Assembly (NCBI GenBank): GCA_030544235.1
Contig: CM060481.1
Coordinates: forward strand, 18,342,392 to 18,406,391
Length of the DNA: 64,000 nt
Direction of reading: 5' to 3'
Origin: Lepturacanthus savala
Lineage: Eukaryota > Chordata > Actinopteri > Scombriformes > Trichiuridae
Both the position numbers and the translations under genes were made by a program. Of the stretch, positions 23,191 through 37,517 are shown piece by piece (positions within the stretch are counted from its first letter, which is position 1; each line of letters opens with the position of its first letter). The notes under the pieces were generated by a model. It did not search any database, had not been told where the DNA came from, and saw nothing but the letters and a program-made list of their open reading frames with translations.

Positions 23191-24705
23191 TGCTGCCAGG
23201 AGCCACAGGGCGAAAAATGAGTCATTTTGAAATGAATAATAGATTTATGTCTGCAGGGAGGGTGGAGGAATCACATAAGTGTATGTGAGTGTGTGCCTAT
23301 GTTTGTCCGTGTCTGTGCCGACCCGTGTCGCTGCGTGAACCCCCGCGTCGACTCTATAAATATGACCTTGCTGGTCATCTCACTCGGCCGGCCGAGCCTA
23401 CTCCTCCAGATGCCCCGTCTCCCTTCCTCAGTCATTTCAAAACCAGGCGTGAATATGCAGATGTGAGAGCGGGCCGGTGCAGCGGGAGGGGTGGAGCAAT
23501 AAAATCATAAATAAACAGGAGCTTTGGGGGTTTTCCTGCCACAGTAACTGCTGCCATTTGACCTCGGGCGGTCTATGGAGGGCAGGCATGATAGATCTGC
23601 CCTTCTACGTCCTACAGCTGTTCACACATCAACAGCAGAAGTTCCAATTAAAACGTTGAAGTGGCGGCATCTTTATCGCTACTGACACTCCAGAGGCCCG
23701 TGTGTCACTTCAGGCCTGGATGAGCTGATGAAGGAGACTTGGTGAAGAGAGAGGAGGTAGGGAGGTTAATGAGAGTCCAGTACTACTGGCAGCCGATATT
23801 CTCGGTCTCTTCTCTCTGCACTGCTGCCACAGGCCTTCACTCTCTCTCTCACACACACACTGATATTGCACATTCAGACTAATTTGAAGGCTGGCTGAAA
23901 ACTAGAGAGTAAACCAGAGGTCAAAAGGGGATGAACGCTGTACGCGTACTTGTTTGTGTTCTGTTTTCACAGCGTCTACATGACCGGGAAAAAGGATGGA
24001 GATTGAAGGACGCTGAGCCTCATCTCTGACAGCTGCGCTGTGTCAGCAGGAAGTGATGTCACGGGTCAGTGTTGAGAATCTGGTGGTGGGCCTACCGGGG
24101 CGCTAACCCCGGCAGCCCTGCCGGATGAGCCGAGAGTGCTGAGAAATTAAATTCCTTAAGAATGTTGTGAATGGTAAACACCCAGGAGAATATCAATCAC
24201 TTTCTGCACACTCCGCCGCACACTATTTTAGAAGATAAACATGAGCTGATAGGGAACAAAGTACAAGTTGCCGGTTTTAGATCCAATCTGTTATAATTAG
24301 ATGTGACGGGCACCGGATTGTAAATCACTCACAAACTCGCAGCACATGCATGTTTAGCAGGCTGCGGATTGTTGATAAAGGGAAGCTGTCATTCGAATGG
24401 TTTCATATTTGTTAACCTACGCAGGAGCTGTTTATTCTTACAAATGTACAGTCGACATTTTAAATTTGCCATCTACAGGAAAAAGGAAAGGAGGACTTGT
24501 TTTTACCCAGACCAGCCCAACGCAACCAGCAACACACATACACCAGCCCTTAATACCACTCCTTATAAGCAAAATGGATGAATACGCTAGGCCTTAGGGC
24601 TGAACCGAATGCTTCAAAGCTTCAAATGGTAATCAGACGGCATTTTAGAATTTCAAAATTCATATTTATATACTTCTTTCTTGTTTTTCTTTCAGGCGGA
24701 TCACA

Positions 24706-24990
24706 GTCACTGGCTTGAGATGCCAGGCTGATCTTAAGCTCGCCTGCCTCAGAATATTATACATACTTGTATAGTTGGATTTACTGCTATTGTAAAACTT
24801 GATAGAACATGAAAAACATCCCTACATGAATATAAAAGATAAGATGGAACTCTGAGTCTGGGATAATGCTGAGGATATGTTGTAATGCACTCCTGCAATA
24901 TCACATGTCAGAGTAAATGTTACTTTTGTGATTTTTGCACAATCTACATTAATTTAAACAATAAAAATGCGCTCACCCTTGGTCGGGCAG
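24706..24990 (+). repeat. Duplicated segment, copy B
   Basis: Second copy of 22853-23190, about 1.85 kb to the right in the same orientation. It runs into GGGCAGACCC, TAATTTGAGAACCATTG (24981-25011), which resembles the right terminus of a CAGTGGTTCTCAAA hAT element. The pair could therefore be two insertions of one transposon rather than a tandem duplication. Confidence 0.85.
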
Positions 24991-27537
24991 ACCCTAATTT
25001 GAGAACCATTGCTTTTGTCACCAGCATGCCGCCACTTTGAGGACACCGTGATAGTCAGTCAGTGTTTTATGTTTTGAATGTCTATATTTGAACAGGCAGT
25101 ATAATGTATTTCGGCACAGGAAATAAGTCAGACAATGCCAATTCGATCGCTTTAACCTTGAAACAAAGATCAGGTAACTGGCCCTACTCATTTTAATTTG
25201 GCGACAGGGATATATTGTATTTGAGGGAATTATTTTCCCTGGCCATTATGACCAGAGGGATTTAAATATGTCAGACTACAACATATTTTGACAGACCTTG
25301 TCAGAGAACTATGAGAGCGGTGTAAAAAAGAAAGCGTATAAAATAATCATTCATGGCAAAAAGTTTGAAATAATCATGATTGTGATTTAAAGTCATGTCG
25401 CCTGTTTCTTTCATTGCCTATAGGTGGTGCCTGTTGGATTGGAACTGCAGGTCTGCTGGGGGGGGGTTGTGAATGTGCAACTGGGATATAGCGGCTGTGT
25501 CTAGTGTCAACTGCTTCACGCCAATGACACTCCATGTCCTTGTTCCCGTTAGTATTACGAGATCATTTATGCCGAGACATTTTTACAACTTGCTGTGAGT
25601 AGAAGAGCACAAATCTAAAAGCTGACATGACCATCATCATGACAGGGGAACACAGAGGACGTTGATCCTAACAGATGCAGTTTAAATCCATAAATCTGAG
25701 CATAAGTTAGTGTGTGTACGTGTAGCAACAAAATCACCTTTTGTCAAAGACTTATTCCAAGAGGATGTTTTCTTGACCCTTCAAACACCCGTTGCGTGAC
25801 TGCCCAATGACGACCGACTTGAAGTTTAGCGCTGGTCTAGCACGGCGTCGCCTGTGTGTACTTTTTAGTTGGCTCTCTGTGATTGAGAGGCTGTAAAAAA
25901 GCAATCTTCTCTACCTCCAGCTCATCAACATGCGCGGGTACACACACTTACAACCTCTCTTTCTCACATGCCTCCCTCCAAGAGAGACCTTTCAAACGTG
26001 GCATAGCATTTCATTTTAGCCACTTTCTGTCTGCCTGAAAACAGCTCATAGCCTGTTTCTTTGTCTGCGAATGAAGAAAAAGGATCAAAATGGGACAACG
26101 CCGCCGCTTCGCTACACCACGGACAAGCACAATGAGAAGATAAGGAAAGGAGAAGTAACAGGATGATGTCTCAGAGTCACCGAATGAACAATAGCTCGAG
26201 CCTTCTAATGGTTCCGGAGAATAGCACTGTGGCCATTTCTATAAGGGAATGCATCATCGCTCAAAGACACCGAGAGGGGGGGAAAAGAAAGACAAAGACA
26301 AAAAACACGTCAAATATCTATTGAATGCATGATGGAATTAATGCGTGGAGTAACCTTTGGAACATCACACGTAACAAAAAGTGATAGTTTTCCCTCAGTT
26401 GACTGATTACAGTCTGATAAGCATGGAAAACACCACACCCATTATCGATTGGCAGCAAAACAGATCAATAAAGCAGCACCAGCACCACCAGCACATATGG
26501 TAGATAGACTAACACAAATCTAAATAATAAAGCACACTGCATACTTTAAAGTATGTGTAAAAGAAAATCTGATATTTCTTTTATAACACACAATACATGC
26601 ATTAAACATGTTAGTAAATAATGACCTGCCAATTTAGCACTGAAACTACCAGAAAAACGGATGCTTCAGTGGGGTCTCTAATAACCCCTGAGCACTACCA
26701 TTGACCGAAAATGGCCCCATTCACCAGTAACAGAGGATTATAGTGAATCCCTGTCTAAATGAAAGTTTGTACGACTACCTGGTTACTGTAGGAACTCGCG
26801 ACTTTTTTAGCAGAATAGTAATATTAACACGTAACTGCACAGTTAATCACAGGTAAAAGAATGAAAAAAAAAATCTGTGAATGTTGCACACATAAATCTC
26901 TTGCTGAGGATTATGAAACTAGGGAAGCAAACAAAGTTAATTGAATTGAACATATATTTATGAACGCTCTTGTTCCATGACATAGTGAGAATGATTATAC
27001 TATGAGCAAAAAAAAAAACAAAAAAAAAAAACGATTTCACAGTGCTTTAAACACATAATTCAATAGGCAGTGGCTCTTATTTGATATTGGTATGAACAAA
27101 TATTGAATTCCTTTATTCTCAAATAATTATTATTTGACAGAAAAACAATTCCAACAGCAGGGAGGTAAAATCACACATATATTCCGCAAAAAAAAACAAA
27201 TGTGTTGTTATTGAATTCAACGTCACTAAATGAATGAATTATTTTAATTATCAAAAAAACGATCATACTCCATTTCTATATATCTGGATCCCCCACTGTG
27301 TATTTCAGATGCAGGAAGGGGAGCATGATCGTTTGTTTTTACTCCGAACCGAAAACCTTGAATGTCTTCAGAGGTGAATCTCACCCTCCGCACTATGTTC
27401 CCGTTTTCTGTTTTGTAATCAATCCCTGAAGTTTAAAGATTATAAACACAATCTTGTGACATATGACATTATCGGTATGAAATCTGAGCAGCCTAAAATA
27501 TTCAGATAAATATTTTGTACAGACACAATTAAGCTGT

Positions 27538-27622
27538 GGCCAATACCCTCCAGACGCTGATGGAGGTCGTACACACAAGCACAAACACATGCACATTATG
27601 ACACGTGGATGTACACGCACAC
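27538..27622 (+). repeat. Local direct repeat, copy B
   Basis: Second copy of the 19934-20021 sequence, 7.6 kb away in the same orientation. It differs by a few substitutions and by CA-tract length. Confidence 0.8.
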
Positions 27623-29779
27623 AAAGAGATTTTTTATTTTTCCACTATGCTGAATTGTAAAGCCAATTTTGTAGTGACATAATGGTAGCAAAAGGACTAA
27701 AGGTTTCAGCAAAGACATGTAACATGACAAAAGTTTCATGGCTCGAAATAAATGCAGGTTTACAACAGAGATAATGGGGGTTTTGCTTGGATGAGCTTCG
27801 CAAAGCAGCTCCACCAAGGTGGCAAATTTTGGTTCGAGATTCAAGAGTAGGGTAAACAAGTTTAATGAACTATAATGGTCTAATAATAATGACTTTTCCT
27901 ATTACATTAAAACCAAAACAAAAATCACTGCAAACCTTCATTGAGACACTAATTTACACCTTCCCTCATTGGGAGCTGTTCTGGAAATATCGCATTTATT
28001 GTACATTATCGTTCAAAACTGGATTCTTAATAATCCAAGACAAGAAAAAGACTCTTCAATCGAAAGATCGGGACTATCAATGTCCTAATCTTTAGCTTTA
28101 GCTTCAGCTCAGTGCAGTGCAACCGTGTAGAGCTTGGTTAAACATTTTCTGTCAGTTTCTGGACAATATGTTCCTGAGCCAAGATACTGCAGCGTTATTT
28201 AGAGAAAGTTGGCCGAACTGGCAACAGTAAATATGGCAGCAGACCTTAGGAACGGTCAACTGAATGACCCAGAGATATTGATATTATGTATATCAAGCAA
28301 CCTAAAATTGAAGTATTTCAAGTATTACTGTAAAGTCAAACAGAACAGCGGGTGTTGGACTTTATCTTCTAGGGTCAGGGGCAAGTAGCAGTATTTCAGG
28401 TGAGGCTAAGGGGCTATACGGGACACTCAGTCAAGCTCTAAATCCCCAGGAATTGGTGTAAGTCATCCAGTCCAACTCTAAAGCTTTGGCAGGAATGGGA
28501 TCCAGAGGGCCGAGGTCACAGGCTTCACCCCTGAGCCCCAGGAAGAAAAGGTGGTCTGAAAAGAGTGGTGCCGAAATGGACCTCGGCTTGATTAAATGGT
28601 CACTGAGTCGGAAAGCAGCATTGATGTGATCTGTGACCTCATACTGGCCTGGAAAAAAACTTTTTTTTAAAAAAAAAGAAATGATGAAATGAAAGCACCT
28701 TCAAAAGGAGCCTGAAGGGACTGCAGTGAAGCGAATGGACTAGTAGGAGGTGCAAGGTCCCCACTTAGCACAAACACTGAGGGAGGGGGAAATGGGTTTA
28801 AGAGAGCAGTGTGTGTGGGCTCAGACCTAATAACCACCTGCTCTGATCTAAGAGAAAGAGAGAGGAGGGAGTGTGTGAGAGAGACCAGTGCCAGCTGGGG
28901 CAGTGAGGATGTGTACTAGGTCTGTTCTTCCCAGGACGGCAAACCAGAAAAACAGCAACCTAAGAATCATGGGCAGCATTTCAGGCAGCTTTGATTCCAC
29001 ACCCTTTTCTCTGCCTCTTCTAAAAAAAAAAAAAAAAATGAGCGGAGGTTCTCAGGGTTTCTCAAGAGAAGGAACATATCTGAAATTGAATTAAAGAGAA
29101 CGGACCCTTGAGAGCCACTGCAAAACCCTCAGAGAAAAACAGGGAGGTCTTAAGTCAGCTTTTGCTGTGGTAGATTGGAAGGCTGTGGTGAGTACTTTAT
29201 ATGAAGTAAGGAAAAAGATATTTAGAGGAAGAAGAGTGAGAAGAGTGCACAGCCTGTTAGACATGAGGTTGTTCTCAAACAAATACTTGAGCTATTGTTT
29301 TCCAGGTGACAGCCATAAGGTTTTGTTTTTGCACAAAGGGATCTTTCCAAAATGCGAATTGCACATCCGGAGGCTATTGTTAACCATCTAAATTATGTCT
29401 CGCATCCATAAAATGCTCTATTTTTGTACACATTTGCAGTGCAATAGTACAATGTGAATAGCGATGAAACGCAGTCACGCTGGCCACATCATAATGCAGA
29501 AGCACATTTCACTTGTTGCACAATACTCATAACAATGCACAATTTTAGTACAAATACACCTGACGTGAAGTAAATGGACCAGCTGGCTTTGAAGTCAACA
29601 GGAGATCACTTAGACTCTACACTGGATAAATAATGGACATAATTACTTTGGCTATCACCATCTTGTTTTCTGGAGCCAGGTATTTCTCTTCCTTGACCAT
29701 ACTTGGACAAGAGTGTGTTAATTATAGACCTTTACCTTTAAGTCTTAATAATTTAGTTGTGTCATGACTAGTGAGTTCA

Positions 29780-30180
29780 TTTGTAGAGATCAGTACCCGG
29801 CTGTAAACACTTATGTTTCTCCCGGATTTCTGATGGATTGATGGATCAGCCTCTGGGGGCTTGCTCTAATATTTCTCCGCTTCCGGTGGAGCCAGCAGAT
29901 ATACAGTCCAAGACTTCCATTTCCGTTCATCAGCCGTTGTTTACTGTCCCACAAACTCCCATTAGTCCAAAGATAAAAGATAATAAAAAGCTACACAAAC
30001 AGAAACTCCCATCAGACCTGTGATAACATTTGGCCAATGGTTCCTCCTCTGTGTAGCTCCCCAGACTCGTCGCTTGCTTGCAACTTTAGCAACCGCAGCC
30101 TGCTCAAACATGATTGGTCAATACTACATGCACTGCAAACGGCTCTAGAACTGTTTCTGGTTACAAAATAATTGTCTCTC
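29780..30180. mobile_element. Probable teleost interspersed repeat, unclassified
   Basis: CAAACATGATTGGTCAATAC and CTAGAACTGTTTCTGGTTAC, followed by AAAATAATTGTC, are landmarks I know from fish repeats. The left part (TTCATCAGCCGTTGTTTACT region) reads as a typical genomic repeat but I cannot place the ends. Confidence 0.4.
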
Positions 30181-31272
30181 GCCTACAAATTCTACATATT
30201 CACATGCATATCCGTTTATAGAAATTTTCATCAAATGGTTATGGGTCTGTTCTACACGATTTACAGTCGACCACTTAACAAGACTCGGTATGCTGCAGGA
30301 TTTGTGGACTGTAAGTACTGCGACAAAGGTCATTTAGGTAATGTCTTGTCGAGGTCAAAAAAACTGTTTTTGCATCTGTGAATAGAAAATCTATGGAAGA
30401 GAACATGTTTTTTACAATTACAATATTCATCACGTTTAGCCTAAGTTATATACAGCAACCAAATATGATATAAAAATTTAATTGGATTATCATTTTTTTT
30501 TTTTTGCTGTGTTCTATCCGAGCAACTACATCTGCTCCTTACCTTCGTTTATCACCAACACAGAGACATGGAGGGGAGGTTTTCTCATTACCACAGTAAC
30601 ATTCATTTTCTAATCTCACAGCAGTAACAATCTCATTCCACAAATGTTGTTATGGAGCTTAACACAGTTCATATTTAAATTTCCGTAGAAAGAAGAACGC
30701 AGACACAGACCATAAAAATACAATTACACAACACAAAAGTACAGTATTTGCTGTTCACACAGGCTACACAAACCTGCTTTGTTTCTCTGCCCAGACATGA
30801 CCTCAAAGCCCACTGCAGCAGTTACCATATACTGTAATAAGCTGTCTCACAGCTCAGTATACTAAAGTTATTAAGTATGCAGCTTGGACTTATCTAATTT
30901 GGCATTTGATACAGAATCATTTTAAATATTCATCAAGTTTTTTACTGACTCACAAAATATTCAGATTACTAGTACATTAAAATGTCTTTTCCATGAAATT
31001 ATTAGAAACTGCAGTTTGTTTTGTTAAATCTCATTACCGCTCACTATTTGCATTATTGGTTGACAATGGATATGGGTACATTCTGGATGTTGAAAAAGTG
31101 ATCTCTAAAATGATCACAAACTGCTCTTCCTGCTACTTTCTTTCCTATTCAAAGTTCTAGAGCAAATCCTAATCACTAGTCACTAATCACTAGATTTTCG
31201 GTCTCAAAATAATCAACTTGATTCAAAATAGTCTGGATTTGAGACTATTCAATCAAATGACACTCATGTCAA

Positions 31273-31278
<6 letters not shown>

Positions 31279-31358
<80 letters not shown>
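31279..31358. repeat. Long (TA)n microsatellite
   Basis: About 40 perfect TA units, capable of cruciform extrusion. The Ile/Tyr-rich frames on both strands here are artefacts of this tract. Confidence 0.98.
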
Positions 31359-31359
<1 letters not shown>

Positions 31360-31380
31360 CCAAAAATGCTGACGTACAAG

Positions 31381-31479
31381 TTTTACTTCCATTCCACTGA
31401 GATACCACAAGGATCAATGCTTGGTTCCCTTCTCTTCTCAAAATACACCAGCCCCCTTAGTCTGATTGTTCACTCACAT
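31381..31479 (+). pseudogene. L2-type LINE reverse transcriptase fragment
   Basis: Read in frame from 31381 this gives ...STEIPQGSMLGSLLFSKY followed by TSPLSLIVHSH. That matches the thumb-proximal RT motif of L2/CR1-like LINEs (GVPQGSVLGPLLFSLY, then xxPLGxIIxxH). The family's catalytic YADD, which should follow within about 20 residues, is absent: the frame runs into a T tract and is lost. Known role of the intact protein: target-primed reverse transcription. Here it is only a short decayed fragment beginning 22 bases after the TA tract. Confidence 0.75.
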
Positions 31480-34400
31480 TTTTTTTTTCCTTGATTCCTG
31501 ATGGCAAACTTCTGATTGTCACAGTGCATACTCAAAACCCAATGAGAATTAGTGTGTAGTATAAAATTGGGACACAACTTCACATTGTTTTTTTTCTCAC
31601 ATACAATTTATATCAACTTGATTGTGATTGTTTCCTATTGGGAAAGAGTACAAACAACAGGACTGGTCAGTGATAACACCTATTCAAAGCCAAGTGAATT
31701 GTCTACCTGCATTGCTCTGCAGAGTCTAACGCTTTCCCGAAGCCACGGCATCCCAATTTCAGCCTGTGTAATCACACAGACAATTTACAACCATCCGACA
31801 GTGCAGAGGAGCGGGCCACTCTATAAAGCCTTGATTAAAACAAATTCAGAAAGTCAAGCAGCCATGCACCAACAAACCATAGCCCTCTGAGTGTAGAAAA
31901 AGCACAAAAAAAGAGATAAAAAAAAACAAGCTGATATGTCAGTGTTTTGTCTGTGAAGGATTATCCTGAGGAATGTTCGGCTCTCACAATAATCCATCCT
32001 TATCACATGTCACGTTCAAAGAGGTAGAAATTGGAATGGACTCTGGGATGGAGTTGGGTAAATGGAGAGCTTTATGACCAAGGAGTGGCGGGCAGGAGAC
32101 AAAGTGAAACAAAGTGAACTTCAAGTGTCTCTCCCTGGCTGAGTGAGCTCTCTTCACAGAGCTTGTACCTCTGAGGATATTTACGCTGCTTTGTTGCAAA
32201 TTAGGCTTCCTCTTTTGAGCTTTTATACACAGAAAAATATCAAAGTGATCACTAGAGGAATAGCAATTATTCCATGTTAGAAAATATGAGGCAAAAGACA
32301 ATACTTTGTATGCAGTTTATTCTATTTGTCTATCTGAGACCTGTTACACATTGGAGAATGGAGCACCTGTTTTGCCAGCGTCAGAGGAGTTTTCAAGATC
32401 ACCTCCAGCAAGGTTACTACAGAACCACACCCCCCCGCAGAGGATTGGGGCATCCACAATTCCTTACGGTCCTGAACTCCTGACCTCATCTGGGACATAA
32501 CCACCATTTTCAATTATGTTTTGTGGCATGAATCACCAAACTAACCAAACTGCCAATCTGGACCATGTCGAGGCCGAAATTATGGTTTGGTAATGTGTGA
32601 TGTCTACTGGCAAACATCTTTATAGGAAGGGCTGTCTATTTAAGGTCTGTAGATCAGTGTCTCATACACACTGTTATAAAACACTGATGTAAAAGTTTAC
32701 CATTTTGGAAAATGCATTTCCTACCAAGACCGAGACAAGATTGATACCACTGCGTCTATGTGTCAAGTACACAGCCAGAGTCGGGGGGTGATTAAATTAG
32801 TTTAGCATAAAATATGTATTTGGTGTTTTGTTTTGAAATCAGTATACAAAAGGAAATGAAGGATGGCAATCTGTGGGTTTACATAGAGTCATGTGGTTTT
32901 CATCTTTATGGGTCTAGCTTCAAGCTCAACAAACATTAATGAAAGTGGTATAAATCTTCTCATCTAACTTTTGGCAAGAGAGCAAATATTTACCAAAATT
33001 ATTGAAGTATTCATTTAAGAACTGTCACACTTACAAAGTGCTAATTAGATAAAGTATGCTAATGCTCTCACAAAAAAAAAAATCCAAGCTGGATCCTCAT
33101 GGAGGGGCTAGAGAGTTTGGAATAGCAGAAGGGAATATGACGTTCCTGTGGAGAAGAGAAGGGAATGAAAGCAGAGGAGGAACGAGTGGGTGCAAGAAAA
33201 GAGGGAAGGTGACTTTCATGGAACAGCAGCGGGCTGACACAAGCAGTCCTAGGCTTAGAAAGGCCAAAGAAGTCTCATGCTAACAGCATCCACATACAAC
33301 TCCTTTAGTAGCACTTTCTGTATGTCTCTCTGCCTGTTGGTCTGTCTGGAGCCTGTTCTGGGCCAGCTAGCAGCCAGATATCATTATCTCCTTGACTCAG
33401 GGCAGAGTAATCTGGCTGCCTGCTCCTGCTTTATTGAGTTGGATAAATATAATATGTGACTCAGAGCCATTATCTACTACAGAACAGCCCTATTTATCCA
33501 GCAGACAGAGGCCTTGGCGCATTCGAACTGGCCTCTCTCTCTTTGATGGAACTACACTCAAGTGATGGAAGCCTTTGAACAGCCATTCATGGGATTCTAA
33601 CCAGTGGAGAAATTAACAAGATGAATTAAACATGTTATGTGGACCAATTGTAAAATGCAAATGCTGAAAAAAAGAATTGATGATATACTTTTAAAAAGAA
33701 ATGATAGTGTAGTTGTTATTGAACAAATACGTAATAATAAGTAGTAGTAAATGTAAGTAGGGAGCCACTTTTAATGGAGACTGTCCTCCAAAAAAAAGCT
33801 ATCATCTCAGCAAATGCCTAATAATGACATGTTAACTCTCAATTGATGAAGCCCTCTTCTTTGTCTGTTGGGAGTAAAGGAGAAAACTGTGACATTGTGA
33901 CATTATGGGTCAACAAAAAATGAACTTTGCCATTGGAGATTGCTATTTATTTCCTATTTCCTACAGACGGTCAACAATTCATTTCTTGTGGTATCCTAAC
34001 TTTAACTGAGCAGTTATTTTAAGACAAACCGTGATTTTTCTCTAACCCAGTTGTTTTTAAGCCCAACGAACATACAGACTACCAATCCAAAAAAAAAAAA
34101 ATGAAGCTCATGTCTCACTGTGTTTAAAGTTAGATGTTTTTTTCCGAGCATATCTTTACTAAAGACAGCGGTCAGCCTCCCGTAATAACACCGAATGCTG
34201 CAGAGGATGCCGAAAAAGACGGAGACAGACAAAAGAGGGAGAGGTGAGGGAACTGCTATCCTCTCTTGTCTCAGTCTCTCTGAGGGGTTGACAGGTAGAG
34301 AAATAGATCATTGGTCCATGACAGCTCAGTATGACCCCACGCTATCATGCAGTATGCTGGAATGAGCTCCCTGATGCACGTCAGAGCCAGCCCATTCACG

Positions 34401-34579
34401 GACCAGCTACTTAACTGTAAATCCTCTGTTCTCTCCTGATAGATTCACATACGTTCTACCGCTGATGTCTATGTACTGTCCTTGACTGCTGTTAACGTTA
34501 ATAAGAGGATATTGCATGAAGAGTTATTTCAGCAGCTTAATCACAGGAGGAGCACAGCATTTTGCGCAAAATATGTTTG

Positions 34580-34708
34580 TTGGCCTGGTGAAGGACTGGC
34601 CTCCCTTCTGCCCAATTTATGTTGGGATAGACTCCAGTCCACCAAACTGTGTCCCTGAACTGGGACTAAGCGGGTCAAGACAACGAATGAATGGAATGAA
34701 TAATTGTT
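34580..34708 (+). mobile_element. 3' fragment of a fish SINE/LINE family
   Basis: CTTCTGCCCAATTTATG, TTGGGATAGACTCCAGTCC, GAACTGGGACTAAGCGG and an AATGAATGGAATGAATAA tail correspond to the 3' domain also present at 37518-37861 and 52261-52506 (GGGATAGACTCCAGCAGACC...). It is 5' truncated, with a short-unit tail typical of LINE-mobilised copies. Confidence 0.6.
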
Positions 34709-37517
34709 TTAAATGAAGATTGAGGGTATGGGGAGGAGATTGGAGTCCCGAGCCAGGCAGTATGCTGGTCTCAGCTGCCATGTAACTGCCAGATCAGTAA
34801 AACAGGGATTAACCACAGGCCGCAAACTCTCTTTCTCTTCTCCTCTGGTGTCTTCATTGTCCTTTATTCTCCTCTGTTCTCATCTCATATATTTTCTCCC
34901 ATTTTTTTTTTGTCATTGTCTTTCTTCTTTTCTCCTCTGGTGTCTCCCCTCATCTTTTTCTCCTCTGTAATGCTCTTCACTCTGTCCTCCACCATTCCCG
35001 TCTCCTCATATCTCGCCTGTCCTCTCACAAAGTGACCCGGCCCTATACCTGAGACAAGTTTCTATATGTTCTGCTAAAGGTAATGCTATTATATAAAAAT
35101 GAAAAAAAAAAAAAGAGGTGACGGTTAGTAAATTTTAAACTCTTAAGAGATGTATCTTTGCACAAATATAGTAGGCTCAGCGTACACATTTAAGATGAGT
35201 CTTTACAGTGCCTTTCGCCCATAAAATAACAGCTCGGCGAAGACTAAAGCTAATTGACTAGCATCATTATCCTGAATTTACAATTCTTAAGTTTCACCTA
35301 GCCAGAGGTAGAAGTCAAATGAAAGAGAGAAAGAGGAGGAGAATGTGGAGAAAAGACAGTGGCTCCTTTTTAAGTGTCCCCGCTGTCAATGCAATGCATT
35401 ACTGGGATACAAAGCAAGCCATTACTGCTTAGCATTTGTTGAATCTTCGAGTGCCCAAATAGTGACAGGTCTATTTCTCTACCGTTAGTGAGAGAGGCAG
35501 GCAGAGCAGAGGACACCTAATTACCCAGTATTGTGAGACACAATAAAACTCATGATAAGCCTGGCGACAGAATAAGCTGTGTGTTGCATGTGTGTGTGTG
35601 TGCTCATGAATTCATATGCACTGCAGTTGCGTTGCAGATGTGTAGCCATGTCTGCATGTGTTGGATGCTGTTTTTGTGCGCGTGTGTCTGTTGTTTTTGT
35701 ACATTTTTAACTGTGCGTGCTGCATTACCACTGTCTTAATCTGTCCAATGATAGAAGGGCTTGTCTCTGTGTCTCAGAGCCTGTATCCACACAGTTGCAG
35801 TGCCGACAGACAGTGGCAAGAGTGGACTTGATGACTAATGTGTTCACTGAAGAAAAATTAATGATTTTTTCTGGCCGGGGTTAATGGACATGTTAACACA
35901 CAGAAATGATTTGTTTAAGAGGAAATGACCGCAATCTATATTTGGTCATCTCTGTCATACCATCCCAGAATTCAATACCAAATGAAAGGAACACACTCAC
36001 ACATACAGTACAGACACACAACTCATCTTCACACACTGCACTTACACACACACTCATTTAGTATCACCTCCCATCCACAGAAGATGTGTTTCTGAAATTT
36101 TGTGCAGTTTCATTGGCAGTAATTTTATGCATTTAATTTCACCTAATCCATAGATAACCTTTTTTGGGGGGGCTCAAACGAATATCATAAATACAGCACG
36201 TCATGTGAGCGTATATATACACAGACAGTCCAAGTCATTTGGAAAAGACTGTGAGAGTGGCAGCTGAGGTGGGGGGTTGGGGGGGGGGGTCATGAGGGAA
36301 AGGATAGGGGAGGACACCAAGAACGAAGCGGAAGATAGACCAATAAATTCTGTCTGTGGTGAAGTTCGCCATAAAACACATTGTGGTTTTATCCATTTGA
36401 GGGCATAGCTGTCTTGTCTGAAAATAATGCAGAATTAATTAGTGTAGCGCTGGGAAAAGAACATGACGACAGTCAGCCAACCGGCCTCATAAATCAAACA
36501 GTCTGAGGAAAAACAGAGCGCTAATGTCAGTATGGTTACGGAATACTCCCCAAGAAGGGGCTGAATCAATGTAGTGTAATTTGTAATTTACTTAGAGCAG
36601 AGACAGTGAGCGGTTAGAAATAAAGTAAAGATTGACAGTGTTTCTGAAGATCTATTTGTTAAGACTATGTAATTTCATCAGATACGAGATGAGTACTCCG
36701 CAACACCCTTCTATGCCATAACTCCAAGCATGGGAAATAGATTCAAAGTGCAGCAGCTTACCATGTTGCCACAGGGGGAGCTATTTGTGTTTCATTAGTG
36801 ATTAGACACCTCTGTAATGTTCTATGAATGAGTGAGCGAGTGGGTGTGTATGTGCTAGTCTTCAACCAGAGATGTTAGCAATCATTACAGTATTTTTGGA
36901 CACAATCAGACGATACAGAACATAATATTTTTTTGTATATATTGTCTGGATTCAAATCAAAATGTAACAACTACAACTTAGAAGGAGTTTCCAATGGGAG
37001 GGGAAAACGTGGACACCTTGATAATTGGGTTACACCAGTAGCTTGTAAGCTAATTGGGGAACATAATTGTACAATACAGGGAAAGGCATCAACAATCATG
37101 CCTTTAAAAGACACAGATGAAGTAATAATAAGTCTTTATAAAATATATAAGGGGGCTGATTGAAGAAACTGGACAGCCACCGCTACAGATCAAATGGCTC
37201 ACTTGTCTCGGCTTCCCCATGAGCCATCCTGACAACCCAAACACACTCCTAACCTTATGTTTGTTTGTTGAGCCTGGTATCAGCCCGGCATGTCACGGCT
37301 GAGGATAGATGGAGACCAACTTCGATTCAGCGGGACCCCCCTCTCGGCAGAGCATCACGGCCTCTAGCTGACCCACTCACTGAAAGCGGCTCCTGGCCTC
37401 GACCCACATCACTCAAGCTCTGACAGAGTCTCATTCATTTTTTTTTTTTTTTTGCGACTCCCGCTGGAAACAAACCTTTCATCTGCCGGTTAGGTTAGGT
37501 CCACCCCCAACGAATCT

